A stretch of DNA of 64,000 bases from the NCBI GenBank assembly GCA_964383665.1, contig CAYLHO010000001.1, positions 1-64,000 of the forward strand, read 5' to 3'. Positions 1 to 7,197 of the stretch are shown piece by piece (position 1 is the first letter of the stretch; each line of letters begins with the position of its first letter). Source of the stretch: UMGS687 sp964383665 (GTDB lineage: Bacteria; Bacillota; Clostridia; Christensenellales; UBA1242). Both the position numbers and the translations under genes were made by a program. The notes below the pieces were generated by a model. The model made no database searches, was not told where the DNA came from, and was given only the letters and a program-made list of their open reading frames with translations.

Positions 1-551
1 TAATGCCAGTTGAAGACGTTTTCACAATCACAGGTCGTGGAACAGTTGCAACAGGAAGAGTTGAAAGAGGTGTTGTTAAAGTTGGTGACACTGTTGAAAT
101 CGTTGGGCTTGGCGCTCAAAAACAAACAGTTGTAACCGGCGTTGAAATGTTCAGAAAACTTCTTGATGAAGCTCAAGCAGGGGATAACATCGGTGTTCTT
201 CTTCGTGGAATCACACGTCAAGAAATCGAAAGAGGACAAGTTCTTTGCAAACCAGGAACAATCCACCCACACACAGAATTCACAGCAGAAGTTTACGTTC
301 TTAAGAAAGAAGAAGGCGGCCGCCATACTCCATTCTTCAATGGATACAGACCACAATTCTACTTCAGAACAACAGACGTTACAGGAACAATTGAACTTCC
401 ACAAGGCGTTGAAATGGTTATGCCAGGCGATAACGTTAGCATGACAATCAGCCTTATAACACCAATCGCAATCGAACAAGGACTTCGTTTTGCTATCCGT
501 GAAGGCGGAAGAACAGTTGGTTCAGGCGTTGTTGCAAAAATTATTAAATAG
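1..551 (+). CDS. tuf: Elongation factor Tu, C-terminal part (5' end outside window)
   Basis: EF-Tu is the GTPase that carries aminoacyl-tRNA to the ribosomal A site. Only domains 2 and 3 (about 182 residues) are visible, so roughly the first half, with the GTP-binding domain, lies upstream. The reading frame is open through the first base and the codon before the visible Met fits the usual Leu. Recognisable are PVEDVFTITGRGTVATGRVE (start of domain 2), GDNIGVLLRGI, and the domain 3 segments HTPFFNGYRPQFYFRTTDVT and GLRFAIREGGRTVGSGVV. The stop TAG at 549-551 is followed by a hairpin terminator. The visible Met is internal, not a start. Confidence 0.97.
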   Translation, partial: MPVEDVFTITGRGTVATGRVERGVVKVGDTVEIVGLGAQKQTVVTGVEMFRKLLDEAQAGDNIGVLLRGITRQEIERGQVLCKPGTIHPHTEFTAEVYVLKKEEGGRHTPFFNGYRPQFYFRTTDVTGTIELPQGVEMVMPGDNVSMTISLITPIAIEQGLRFAIREGGRTVGSGVVAKIIK

Positions 552-615
552 TTTTTGCAAACTCAATTTAAACATCAGCAGTTTTTAATAACCGAACAAT
601 TAAAAAATGCTTCAT

Positions 616-650
616 AAAAAACCAGTTAACCGAACAAACTGGTTTTTTTA
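616..650 (+). terminator. Rho-independent terminator of tuf
   Basis: Stem AACCAGTT (620-627) pairs with AACTGGTT (637-644) across a 9-nt loop and is followed by a run of T, about 70 bp after the tuf stop codon. Confidence 0.85.
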
Positions 651-665
651 TTTTGCAAAAAGAAC

Positions 666-699
666 AAAAAAAAGCCAAGAATTATTTCTTGGCTTTTTT
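666..699 (-). terminator. Terminator of the SDR gene
   Basis: Stem AAGCCAAGAA / TTCTTGGCTT flanked by A-run and T-run on both sides, so it can work in both directions. It lies directly beyond the stop codon of the minus-strand SDR gene. Confidence 0.8.
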
Positions 700-700
700 C

Positions 701-1483
701 TTATCTTTTCCAATATTTTTTCTTAAATTTTTGTTGTTTGTTCCAAATTCCAAGGAACATTCCAGTTGGCAAAATCCTTGTTAAAAATGCCATAAGTTTT
801 GTTGTTGTTCCATAAAGCGAAAATCTTTTTCTTTTCTTTGCACATTTGAGAGCGTATGCAACAACTTTTTTAGGGTCATACATAACTTGATAGTAGGTTA
901 TAACATCATTTTCCGTTGCTTTTGCGCGATTGAAAAATTGAGTTTTTGTCCAGTATGGGCAAACGCAAGTAACGCTTATTCCGCGTGGTTTAAGTTCCTC
1001 ACCAAGCGAAACAGAGTAGCTTTTTAAGAATGCTTTTGTTGCCGCGTAAACATTAACATATGGGATTGGAGCAAAAGACGAAATCGATGAAATTTCAATA
1101 ATCCTTCCGTCTCGAGGAATGTATGGCAAAACAAGTTCAGTCATCTTAACTGTTCCTTTGCAGTTAAGGTCAATCATGTTGCACGATTGCTCAAGAGGAA
1201 TTTCGTCGTATCTTCCAAATTTCCCAAACCCGCTGCAGTTGATTAAAAGTTCAACCTCTGGTTTTTCTGTTTTTAATTTTTCAACAAGTGTTTCAAAACT
1301 TTCGTTGTTGGTTAAGTCCATTGGGATGGGAACAAACTTGGTTTTAAGTTCTTTTTGTGTTTCAACAAGCCCTGCCTCGTCGAGCGCAATCCCCCAAATT
1401 TCATCAAAGCCATATCCGTCAATTTGAAGGGTGAATTGTTTTCCAATTCCCGAAGATGCACCTGTTACAATAGCAATTTTCAT
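701..1483 (-). CDS. Short-chain dehydrogenase/reductase (SDR family)
   Basis: NAD(P)-dependent oxidoreductase of the classical SDR fold, 260 residues; substrate unknown. The N-terminal cofactor motif TGASSGIG follows a first beta strand, the strand-4 motif is INCSGFG (usually NAG), the catalytic Ser lies in IEISSISS, and YAATK supplies the Tyr and Lys of the YxxxK site. The start at 1483 is chosen because AAGGAG sits seven bases upstream; an upstream in-frame Met at 1531 has no ribosome site. The gene is a single-gene unit between tuf and ackA, with its own terminator. The C-terminal basic stretch (KQQKFKKKYWKR) may touch the membrane surface. Confidence 0.9.
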   Translation of the reverse strand: MKIAIVTGASSGIGKQFTLQIDGYGFDEIWGIALDEAGLVETQKELKTKFVPIPMDLTNNESFETLVEKLKTEKPEVELLINCSGFGKFGRYDEIPLEQSCNMIDLNCKGTVKMTELVLPYIPRDGRIIEISSISSFAPIPYVNVYAATKAFLKSYSVSLGEELKPRGISVTCVCPYWTKTQFFNRAKATENDVITYYQVMYDPKKVVAYALKCAKKRKRFSLYGTTTKLMAFLTRILPTGMFLGIWNKQQKFKKKYWKR

Positions 1484-1570
1484 ATTTCTTCTCCTTTGAA
1501 TATTATTATAAACCAAAAGGGAAAAATTCAAAATAAAAACAGCGAAATTTTAAGTTTTTTTTAACTTTGC

Positions 1571-1599
1571 TTGACTCAAAGCATTTAAAGTTGTATGCT
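1571..1599 (+). promoter_or_regulatory. Sigma-A-type promoter of ackA
   Basis: -35 TTGACT (1571-1576), 17-bp spacer, -10 TATGCT (1594-1599), with a 5' leader of about 25 nt carrying AAGGAG before the ATG. Confidence 0.75.
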
Positions 1600-1629
1600 A
1601 GAAATATACAAATTTTATAAGGAGAAAAT

Positions 1630-2823
1630 ATGAAAGTTTTAGTTATTAACGCCGGAAGCAGTTCGGTTAAATATCAACTTTTTGATATGGAAAACGAATA
1701 TGTTATGGCAAAGGGAAATTGCCAAAAAATTGGAATCCCAGGAACATATATCAGTCATAAATTTAACGGGCAATCTGTTAAACTTGAAAAACAACTTGAA
1801 AGTCATGACGAGGCAATTGCCTTTGTTTTGGAACTTTTAACAAGCGAAAAATATGGTGTTATCAAAAACTTAAACGAAATTTCCGCAGTTGGACATCGTG
1901 TTCTTCACGGCGGGGAAATTTATAAAGACAGCGTTCTTATAACACCAGAAGTTATGGCAAACTTGGAAACTCTCAAACCGCTTGGCCCTTTGCATATGCC
2001 TGCAAATATATCGGGAATTTTGGCTTGTCAGAAAGTTCTTCCTTCTGCGCCTCAAGTTGCTGTTTTCGACACAGCTTTCCATGCGCAAATGCCAAAAGAA
2101 GCATTCTTATATGCAATTCCATATGAAGCATACACCGATTGGAAAATTCGCAGATATGGTTTCCATGGAACAAGTCATAAATATGTTTCAAACGAAGCAG
2201 CAAAACTTTTAAATAAGCCACTTAAGGATTGCAAGATCATAACAATTCATATTGGAAACGGCTCGAGCGTTGCAGCGGTTAAAGATGGCCACAGCATTGA
2301 CACATCAATGGGTTTCACACCTCTTGAAGGTCTTGTTATGGGAACGCGAAGCGGCGACGTTGACGCATCGGTTGTTTCATACATTTCGGAAAAACTTAAC
2401 TTGAAAGGCGATGAAATTGCAACATATTTCAATAAAAAATGCGGAATTCTTGGAATTTCTGGTGTTTCAAGCGACATGCTTGACATTAACGATGCTGTTA
2501 AAGCAGGAAATGAAAGAGCAAAACTTGTTGTTCCAATGATGGCACACAGAATTAAAAAATATGTTGGTTCTTATGCTGCACTTTTAAACGGCGTTGATGC
2601 AATTGTTTTCACAGGTGGAATTGGCGAAAACCAAGAGGATTTGAGAGAACTTTCAATGGAAGGAATGGAATATCTTGGTGTTGATTTCGACGTTGAAAAA
2701 AATAACAATCTTCCAAGGGGAACAACCGAAGAAATTTCTAAACCAAATTCAAAAGTTAAGGTTTACAGAATCCCAACCGACGAAGAACTTGTTATTGCTC
2801 GCGACACAATTAATTTAATCTAA
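1630..2823 (+). CDS. ackA: Acetate kinase
   Basis: Converts acetyl phosphate plus ADP to acetate plus ATP, the substrate-level phosphorylation step of acetate fermentation. Full family length (397 residues). Visible motifs: N-terminal INAGSSSVKYQLFD, GHRVLHGGE, DTAFHAQMP, YGFHGTSHKYV, HIGNGSSVAA, GFTPLEGLVMGTRSGD and FTGGIGEN. The segment usually written PLHNP reads PLHMP here; the His is kept but the next residue is Met. AAGGAG lies just upstream of the ATG. No pta gene adjoins it in this window, and the DUF177 gene that often follows ackA in Bacillota is absent; rpmF comes next with its own promoter. Confidence 0.97.
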   Translation: MKVLVINAGSSSVKYQLFDMENEYVMAKGNCQKIGIPGTYISHKFNGQSVKLEKQLESHDEAIAFVLELLTSEKYGVIKNLNEISAVGHRVLHGGEIYKDSVLITPEVMANLETLKPLGPLHMPANISGILACQKVLPSAPQVAVFDTAFHAQMPKEAFLYAIPYEAYTDWKIRRYGFHGTSHKYVSNEAAKLLNKPLKDCKIITIHIGNGSSVAAVKDGHSIDTSMGFTPLEGLVMGTRSGDVDASVVSYISEKLNLKGDEIATYFNKKCGILGISGVSSDMLDINDAVKAGNERAKLVVPMMAHRIKKYVGSYAALLNGVDAIVFTGGIGENQEDLRELSMEGMEYLGVDFDVEKNNNLPRGTTEEISKPNSKVKVYRIPTDEELVIARDTINLI

Positions 2824-2842
2824 CAAAAAAATCAAAAATAAG

Positions 2843-2870
2843 TTGACAAAAGGGCGTTTTATGATATAAT
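2843..2870 (+). promoter_or_regulatory. Strong promoter of rpmF
   Basis: -35 TTGACA (2843-2848), 16-bp spacer, -10 TATAAT (2865-2870): both hexamers match the consensus exactly, as expected for a ribosomal protein gene. Confidence 0.85.
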
Positions 2871-2914
2871 AGCACAGTAAGTTTATTGAAAAAGAAAAAC
2901 AGGAGGAAATAAAT

Positions 2915-3112
2915 ATGGCAGTTCCAAAGGGTAAGGTTTCAAAAGCTAGAAGGAATTCAAGAAATTCAGCAAATTTTAAAGTTGCTGCTCCAACATTAGT
3001 TGAATGTCCAACTTGCCACGAACTTAAAGCTCCACACAAAGTTTGCAAAAAATGTGGAACATACAATGGCAAAAAAGTTATTGAAGATAAGAAAGAAAAA
3101 AAGGCTGAATAA
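2915..3112 (+). CDS. rpmF: 50S ribosomal protein L32
   Basis: Small protein of the large ribosomal subunit, 65 residues. The N-terminus MAVPKGKVSKARRNSR is typical of bacterial L32, and the zinc-ribbon cysteines CPTC and CKKC are both present, so this is the zinc-binding form. AGGAGG precedes the ATG. The stop codon TAA falls inside the loop of the terminator hairpin. In many Bacillota rpmF is linked to plsX; here plsX is about 19 kb away. Confidence 0.97.
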   Translation: MAVPKGKVSKARRNSRNSANFKVAAPTLVECPTCHELKAPHKVCKKCGTYNGKKVIEDKKEKKAE

Positions 3113-3126
3113 TTCAGTCTTTTTTT
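3101..3126 (+). terminator. rpmF terminator overlapping its stop codon
   Basis: AAGGCTGAA (3101-3109) pairs with TTCAGTCTT (3113-3121, one G-U pair); the three-base loop is the rpmF stop codon TAA. A T-run follows. Confidence 0.75.
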
Positions 3127-3433
3127 ATGCAATTCCAAAAAGTTTAACAAAGTCTGCTGGGAAAACACTTGAGAAAATGTAAAATGCGGCAATAACTAAA
3201 AATAAAATTAATAAAACAATTCGAAGAATGCTTTTCCCAATTAAATTAACAACAACAAGCGCGGAAACAATTGTTAGCGCTCCATAGTTTTGAATATAAT
3301 CGAAAAGCCCAGGTGCTTTCGCAACGAATTCGTCCATGAAATGGAGGTTGTTGTTAAGCGAAATCAAAAGAAGGGCAATTAAAAGCAAAAATCCGGCAAT
3401 TGAAACAATCCAGTTAAGAATTTTTTTAAACAT
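3125..3433 (-). CDS. Small membrane protein of unknown function
   Basis: 102 residues with three hydrophobic segments (about residues 9-27, 52-67 and 70-90) and few charges, so an integral membrane protein. I do not recognise a family. The start at 3433 has AAGGAG at good distance. A plausible promoter lies upstream on the same strand (TTGCCA, 17 bp, TAATAT). It is convergent with rpmF, and the two stop codons lie about 12 bp apart across the shared T-rich terminator region. Confidence 0.75.
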   Translation of the reverse strand: MFKKILNWIVSIAGFLLLIALLLISLNNNLHFMDEFVAKAPGLFDYIQNYGALTIVSALVVVNLIGKSILRIVLLILFLVIAAFYIFSSVFPADFVKLFGIA

Positions 3434-3487
3434 AAGTTCTCCTTATCATATTTTATATTATCACATTAAAAAAGATTTGGCAATAAG

Positions 3488-3516
3488 TTGGGAATTTGTT
3501 GTTTTTTTGTTATAAT
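3488..3516 (+). promoter_or_regulatory. Leaderless-type promoter of engB
   Basis: -35 TTGGGA (3488-3493), 17-bp spacer, -10 TATAAT (3511-3516). The ATG begins at 3523, six bases after the -10 box, where transcription itself should begin. There is no Shine-Dalgarno sequence. Confidence 0.75.
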
Positions 3517-3522
3517 GGAAAC

Positions 3523-4113
3523 ATGATAATCAAGGAATCAAGTTTTTTAATAAGCGTTGCAAGCGAAGATAAGCTTCAAAAATTGAATGCTCCGGAATTT
3601 GCATTTGTTGGACGAAGCAATTGTGGGAAAAGTTCTCTCATAAATTTTTTGGCAAACAAAAAAGGGCTTGCAAAAACTTCGTCAACTCCGGGCTTAACAA
3701 AACTTGTTAACTATTTTTGGTTCAATAAAAATCAGGAAGATAAATTTGTTCTTGTTGATTTGCCGGGATATGGCTTTTCAAAAGCTGGAAAAAAAGCCCA
3801 CGGTCTTTGGTCGAGTTTGATTGAAGCATATCTTCTTAAAAGCGAAAATTTGAAAAGAGTTTTTGTTTTGGTTGACATTCGCCACGAACCAAGCGACCTT
3901 GACAGAACAATGATTGAATTTTTGTATTACAATCAAATTCCTTTTTCTGTTATTGCAACAAAGGCTGACAAAATTTCAAAAAGTAAGCAAGCATCGCAGG
4001 TTCAATTAATTGCCAAAAGTTTAAAAATTGCAAGTGGAAATGTTGTTGTTTCAAGCAGTGAGAGCAGGGTAGGAAAAGAAGAAATTTTAAAAATTATTGA
4101 AGGAAACCTATAA
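3523..4113 (+). CDS. engB: Ribosome biogenesis GTPase YsxC/EngB
   Basis: Translational GTPase family member needed for late assembly of the 50S subunit; cytoplasmic. 196 residues, normal for the family. Visible: G1 GRSNCGKSS, switch region STPGLTK, G3 DLPGYGF, and G4 TKAD. The start at 3523 gives MIIKESSFLISVA. An in-frame GTG or other upstream start would lie inside the promoter, so this ATG is preferred although it has no ribosome site; the mRNA is inferred to be leaderless. The gene ends in a terminator shared with the convergent coiled-coil gene. It is separated from clpX/lon, its neighbours in many Bacillota. Confidence 0.95.
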   Translation: MIIKESSFLISVASEDKLQKLNAPEFAFVGRSNCGKSSLINFLANKKGLAKTSSTPGLTKLVNYFWFNKNQEDKFVLVDLPGYGFSKAGKKAHGLWSSLIEAYLLKSENLKRVFVLVDIRHEPSDLDRTMIEFLYYNQIPFSVIATKADKISKSKQASQVQLIAKSLKIASGNVVVSSSESRVGKEEILKIIEGNL

Positions 4114-4153
4114 AAAAAGAAAAAAACAAGAAATTTTCTTGTTTTTTTCTTTT
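4112..4153. terminator. Bidirectional terminator between engB and the coiled-coil gene
   Basis: AAAAAACAAGAAA (4121-4133) pairs with TTTCTTGTTTTTT (from 4135), with A-run and T-run on either side; serves both convergent genes. Confidence 0.8.
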
Positions 4154-5132
4154 ATTTTTCTTGTCCCATGTCTTTTGAAACACAGGTTGAAGGTTGAAAA
4201 TCGTTCGAAACAATTCTTGCAAGAACAAAGTCGATTGTTTTTGCGCAAACCAATTTGCAAGGGTTTTGTGGATTTTTGCTTTGAAGGCGATGTTGTTCCT
4301 CGCTTAAGAGAGACTTCAATTTTCTTTTGAAAGGAGTTTCTGGGGCATTTTTGAAATATATGTTAATTCTAGAAACCAAATTCGATTCAAGTTCGGCTTC
4401 GAATGGCTGAAGTTTTGTTTTAACAAAAGTTTCTCTTTCCTTAATTCCCTCTGGTTTTTTTGATGTTGCAGTTGCCTCTCTAAAATCGGCTGACATTTCA
4501 ATAAGCATCATTTCTCTTCCAACAAGTCTTGCACCTGCTTCGTTTGCACGTTTTGTTGCGGAGGAAAGAAAACGCCCGGCTTTTTCTCTCGACATATTTT
4601 TAATTGCAAATTTTGGCTTTTCAACCCAAATTGCTCGTTCAAGCCTGCATAATGTTGCTTGGTCAATTTCAACTGTGAACTTTCGATTTTTCCCCGCAGG
4701 AATTGAAATTTTTGTTGTTAAATTTTGGGCAGCGCCGCTTTTTCTTAAATTTTCAATTGCGGCTTCTTGGCGATAGAGTTCGTCAACGTGTCTTTCAATT
4801 TGTTCGGCAACGCGCATTTTGTTTGAATCGATTTCAAGCCACGTAATGTATTCCTCAAAAAATCTTGATTCAAGAGTTTTTTGAACGCCTTTTTGAACGT
4901 CAATTTTTTGAGCTTTTTTAAGTTCGGAAATTTCTTGTGCAAGTTTTTTCGATTTGCCATAAGAAGTTTGATAGTATTCTTCCAAAAGGGCGGAGTAGGA
5001 TTTTGCAAGAGTTTCAAGTTCAGCTGCAATTTCATTTTCGTGCGCTTTTTTCTCGCAAAGCATAATTTCTTTTGCGTCGTTAATGTATGTTCGACCTTTG
5101 TAGGCATATTGATTTACGCTTTCTTCGTCCAT
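4152..5132 (-). CDS. Hypothetical coiled-coil protein
   Basis: 326 residues, no signal peptide or membrane segment, unrecognised family. Residues about 20-130 are rich in Glu, Lys, Leu and Gln in heptad-like order and should form a coiled coil. The second half is basic, with the segment KISIPAGKNRKFTVEID followed by RLERAIWVEKPKFAIKNMSR and an Arg/Ala-rich stretch. The start at 5132 is set by GGAGG seven bases upstream; an in-frame Met at 5177 lacks one. It is transcribed alone and shares a terminator with engB. Function cannot be named. Confidence 0.7.
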   Translation of the reverse strand: MDEESVNQYAYKGRTYINDAKEIMLCEKKAHENEIAAELETLAKSYSALLEEYYQTSYGKSKKLAQEISELKKAQKIDVQKGVQKTLESRFFEEYITWLEIDSNKMRVAEQIERHVDELYRQEAAIENLRKSGAAQNLTTKISIPAGKNRKFTVEIDQATLCRLERAIWVEKPKFAIKNMSREKAGRFLSSATKRANEAGARLVGREMMLIEMSADFREATATSKKPEGIKERETFVKTKLQPFEAELESNLVSRINIYFKNAPETPFKRKLKSLLSEEQHRLQSKNPQNPCKLVCAKTIDFVLARIVSNDFQPSTCVSKDMGQEK

Positions 5133-5260
5133 TTTTCCTCCAAGTTTATGTTTATAGTTTAACTCAAATTTAAACATAAATCAAGGGGTTTATTGAAAAA
5201 TATCAAATTTAACTTGATTATTAACCTGGATTGTGGTAGTATAAAATTAGGAGATGAGAT

Positions 5261-6661
5261 ATGAAAAAGTTAAATAAAGGTTTTATGTTTTACTTTGGAA
5301 TTTTTCTTGCAATTTTGGTTGCAGCATTCTTAATTTGCGTTGTCATCTTGGTTTTAAGCCCAGGAACAAGCATTTTTGGACTTAAATATTTTAAGGCAGA
5401 TGAAAAAGAAACTTACAGCAAGATGCAAGTTTATGAACAAACTGTAACAGCCGATGGTAGTGTTTACACTTTTAAAGAAGAGGCAATTATTGGAACAAGT
5501 GCCTATCCAATTAAGAAAGTTGTTATTTCATCAAATGCGCATGCAATTTCGCTTTTTAAAGCAAATCCAGCTTACAAGGATTCAAATTCTTTCTTAATTA
5601 AAGTTGTTAATTCAACAAATGGATTTTCAACAGAAGAAGATGTTACATCTTCAAAAAGTCTTAAATATTATTCCGACACGGGAATTTTGGAGTTAACGGC
5701 AAGCATTCCTCAAGGGTTCTGGGTAACCGGGAACTCAAGCGAGATAAGAGTTCAAGTTCCAATGTCATTTGAGGCATCGGGAATTGATCTCGAAATTCTT
5801 GGCGGAACGGGAAGCGTTGTTCTTGGCGATTCAAAAACGTCTTCAAACATGAATCCAAATTGTTTAACTTTTAAGAGTGCAAACATTAAAGCAAATTCGC
5901 TTAACGTAACTGAATATGGGCAAATTGGAACTCCAAGTCAACAACACGATTGTTCGCTTAATATTGAAAATGGAATTTCATTAAAAACCGCAATTTTTGC
6001 CAACAACTTAACAATAAAATCAAATGGCGGAGCTTTGAGTATAAGAAAAGATGAGCTTGCGATAAGCGCATTAAACGATGTCACATTCGAAACAAAGAAT
6101 GTAACAGGGGCTTGTGGAAATGTTATTTGTCAAAACCTTAATTTAATTAACATTTATGGGTCGCAAAAATTTGGAAATGTTAAGGGCAACATCATAATTT
6201 CCAAGAGCAGTAGAAATTGCGATTACAAATTTGATTCTGTTGAAACCTTAACTGCAGGATCGGCTCAAGAAGGCGAAACTCCAGAGAAAAAAGCAGAAGG
6301 CTGCAATATTGTTATTAACAAGTGTGCAGATGTCGTTTTCGATATCCACACAACAGGAACAGTAACAATTAATCAAAAAGTTAATATGAATGAAACATTA
6401 ACTCTTTCTCCATCTGTTGCGGGTTACTTTGAAACAACAAAAATTATTAAGGGCGCAAGTTACACATTCTCCTGCACAGAAAATATTGTTGAAGGAATTA
6501 CTCAAAGAACATTCAAAATAACTTCATCGCTTGGTGGGGAGGAAAGTGTTTCGTTTAATGATGGTGAAACGTACACAGAGTTTAATTCATCAATTGATGG
6601 AATAAGCTTTAAAGTGGCTTTCCTAGCAAAAGACTCATGGAAAATTTCCGCAACAAGATAA
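5261..6661 (+). CDS. Membrane-anchored beta-rich surface protein
   Basis: 466 residues. An N-terminal hydrophobic segment (about residues 9-33) after MKKLNKGF acts as signal anchor; there is no lipobox. The rest is polar, Ser/Thr/Asn-rich and made of short regular beta-like repeats (for example LTFKSANIKANSLNVTEYG, NLTIKSNGGALSIRKD), resembling the beta-helical DUF4097-type adhesin-like domain; that assignment is from pattern only. AGGAG precedes the ATG and a terminator follows at 6679. No neighbour suggests a pathway. Likely displayed outside the cell membrane. Confidence 0.7.
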   Translation: MKKLNKGFMFYFGIFLAILVAAFLICVVILVLSPGTSIFGLKYFKADEKETYSKMQVYEQTVTADGSVYTFKEEAIIGTSAYPIKKVVISSNAHAISLFKANPAYKDSNSFLIKVVNSTNGFSTEEDVTSSKSLKYYSDTGILELTASIPQGFWVTGNSSEIRVQVPMSFEASGIDLEILGGTGSVVLGDSKTSSNMNPNCLTFKSANIKANSLNVTEYGQIGTPSQQHDCSLNIENGISLKTAIFANNLTIKSNGGALSIRKDELAISALNDVTFETKNVTGACGNVICQNLNLINIYGSQKFGNVKGNIIISKSSRNCDYKFDSVETLTAGSAQEGETPEKKAEGCNIVINKCADVVFDIHTTGTVTINQKVNMNETLTLSPSVAGYFETTKIIKGASYTFSCTENIVEGITQRTFKITSSLGGEESVSFNDGETYTEFNSSIDGISFKVAFLAKDSWKISATR

Positions 6662-6678
6662 CTTAAATCAAAACAATT

Positions 6679-6711
6679 TAAAACCACCAGCCAAACAGCT
6701 GATGGTTTTTT
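6679..6711 (+). terminator. Terminator of the beta-rich surface protein gene
   Basis: AAAACCA-C-CAGC pairs with GCTG-A-TGGTTTT with one internal mismatch, followed by T-run. Confidence 0.7.
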
Positions 6712-6800
6712 AGTGTAATTTCAGAGGCTCAATCGAAAAAAGTAACAAAAATTAAAATTTTGTAGTTGATGTTATTAACACGATAAAGGCTGTTATCAGG

Positions 6801-6829
6801 TTGCTTTTTTCTCATTTTTATGTTATATT
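6801..6829 (+). promoter_or_regulatory. Promoter of tRNA-Arg
   Basis: -35 TTGCTT (6801-6806), 17-bp spacer, extended -10 TGT-TATATT (6824-6829); tRNA begins 25 bp further on. Confidence 0.65.
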
Positions 6830-6854
6830 AACTTTGATTTTGTTAAAACGTTGT

Positions 6855-6929
6855 GTTCCCTTAGTTCAATGGATAGAACAAGGACCTCCTAAGTCCTAGA
6901 TCTGGTTTCGACTACCGGAGGGAACGCCA
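6855..6929 (+). tRNA. tRNA-Arg (anticodon CCT)
   Basis: Acceptor stem GTTCCCT / AGGGAAC, discriminator G, encoded CCA. The anticodon arm AGGAC-CTCCTAA-GTCCT gives anticodon CCT, reading AGG. The T arm is CTGGT-TTCGACT-ACCGG. A complete cloverleaf. Confidence 0.95.
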
Positions 6930-6944
6930 AGTTAATTTTTTCTA

Positions 6945-6977
6945 GCAGCCAAAGTTTTTTAAATGGTTGTTTTTTTG
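6945..6977 (+). terminator. Terminator after tRNA-Arg
   Basis: GCAGCCA (6945-6951) pairs with TGGTTGT (6964-6970, two G-U pairs) and runs into seven T. Confidence 0.6.
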
Positions 6978-6995
6978 TTGGGAATGTGATATATT
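6967..6995 (+). promoter_or_regulatory. Promoter of the 7198 lipoprotein gene
   Basis: -35 TTGTTT (6967-6972), 17-bp spacer, extended -10 TGA-TATATT (6990-6995). Transcription should begin near 7002, giving a leader close to 196 nt. The -35 overlaps the T-run of the tRNA terminator. Confidence 0.6.
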
Positions 6996-7001
6996 TACTG
7001 T

Positions 7002-7197
7002 GACAGAAGCACATTATGAGGGATACGTTTAGGGTAATCGAATTGATGCGTAATGTGCGATAAATTTAGGCAACAGATTTAACACATTGCGTGTTATGGA
7101 TTCATAAGTAATTTAAGCTGGAGATTTTAACTGAAAGAGTTTTCGCAACATTGAAACAGACATCTGATTTTTATAAAAAACAAAGGGAGGAGTTTTT
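7002..7197 (+). promoter_or_regulatory. Long 5' leader with inverted repeats
   Basis: Untranslated stretch of about 196 nt before the lipoprotein ATG, much longer than other leaders in the window. It holds the 8-bp inverted repeat GCACATTA / TAATGTGC about 40 bp apart, and then AACACA-TTGCG-TGTT. It ends with GGGAGG before the ATG. I could not match it to a known riboswitch class. Confidence 0.4.

Noticed and set aside
6716..6800. Possible small gene or RNA before tRNA-Arg
   Set aside because: No frame with a ribosome site and no clear hairpin; only the tRNA promoter is seen just after it.
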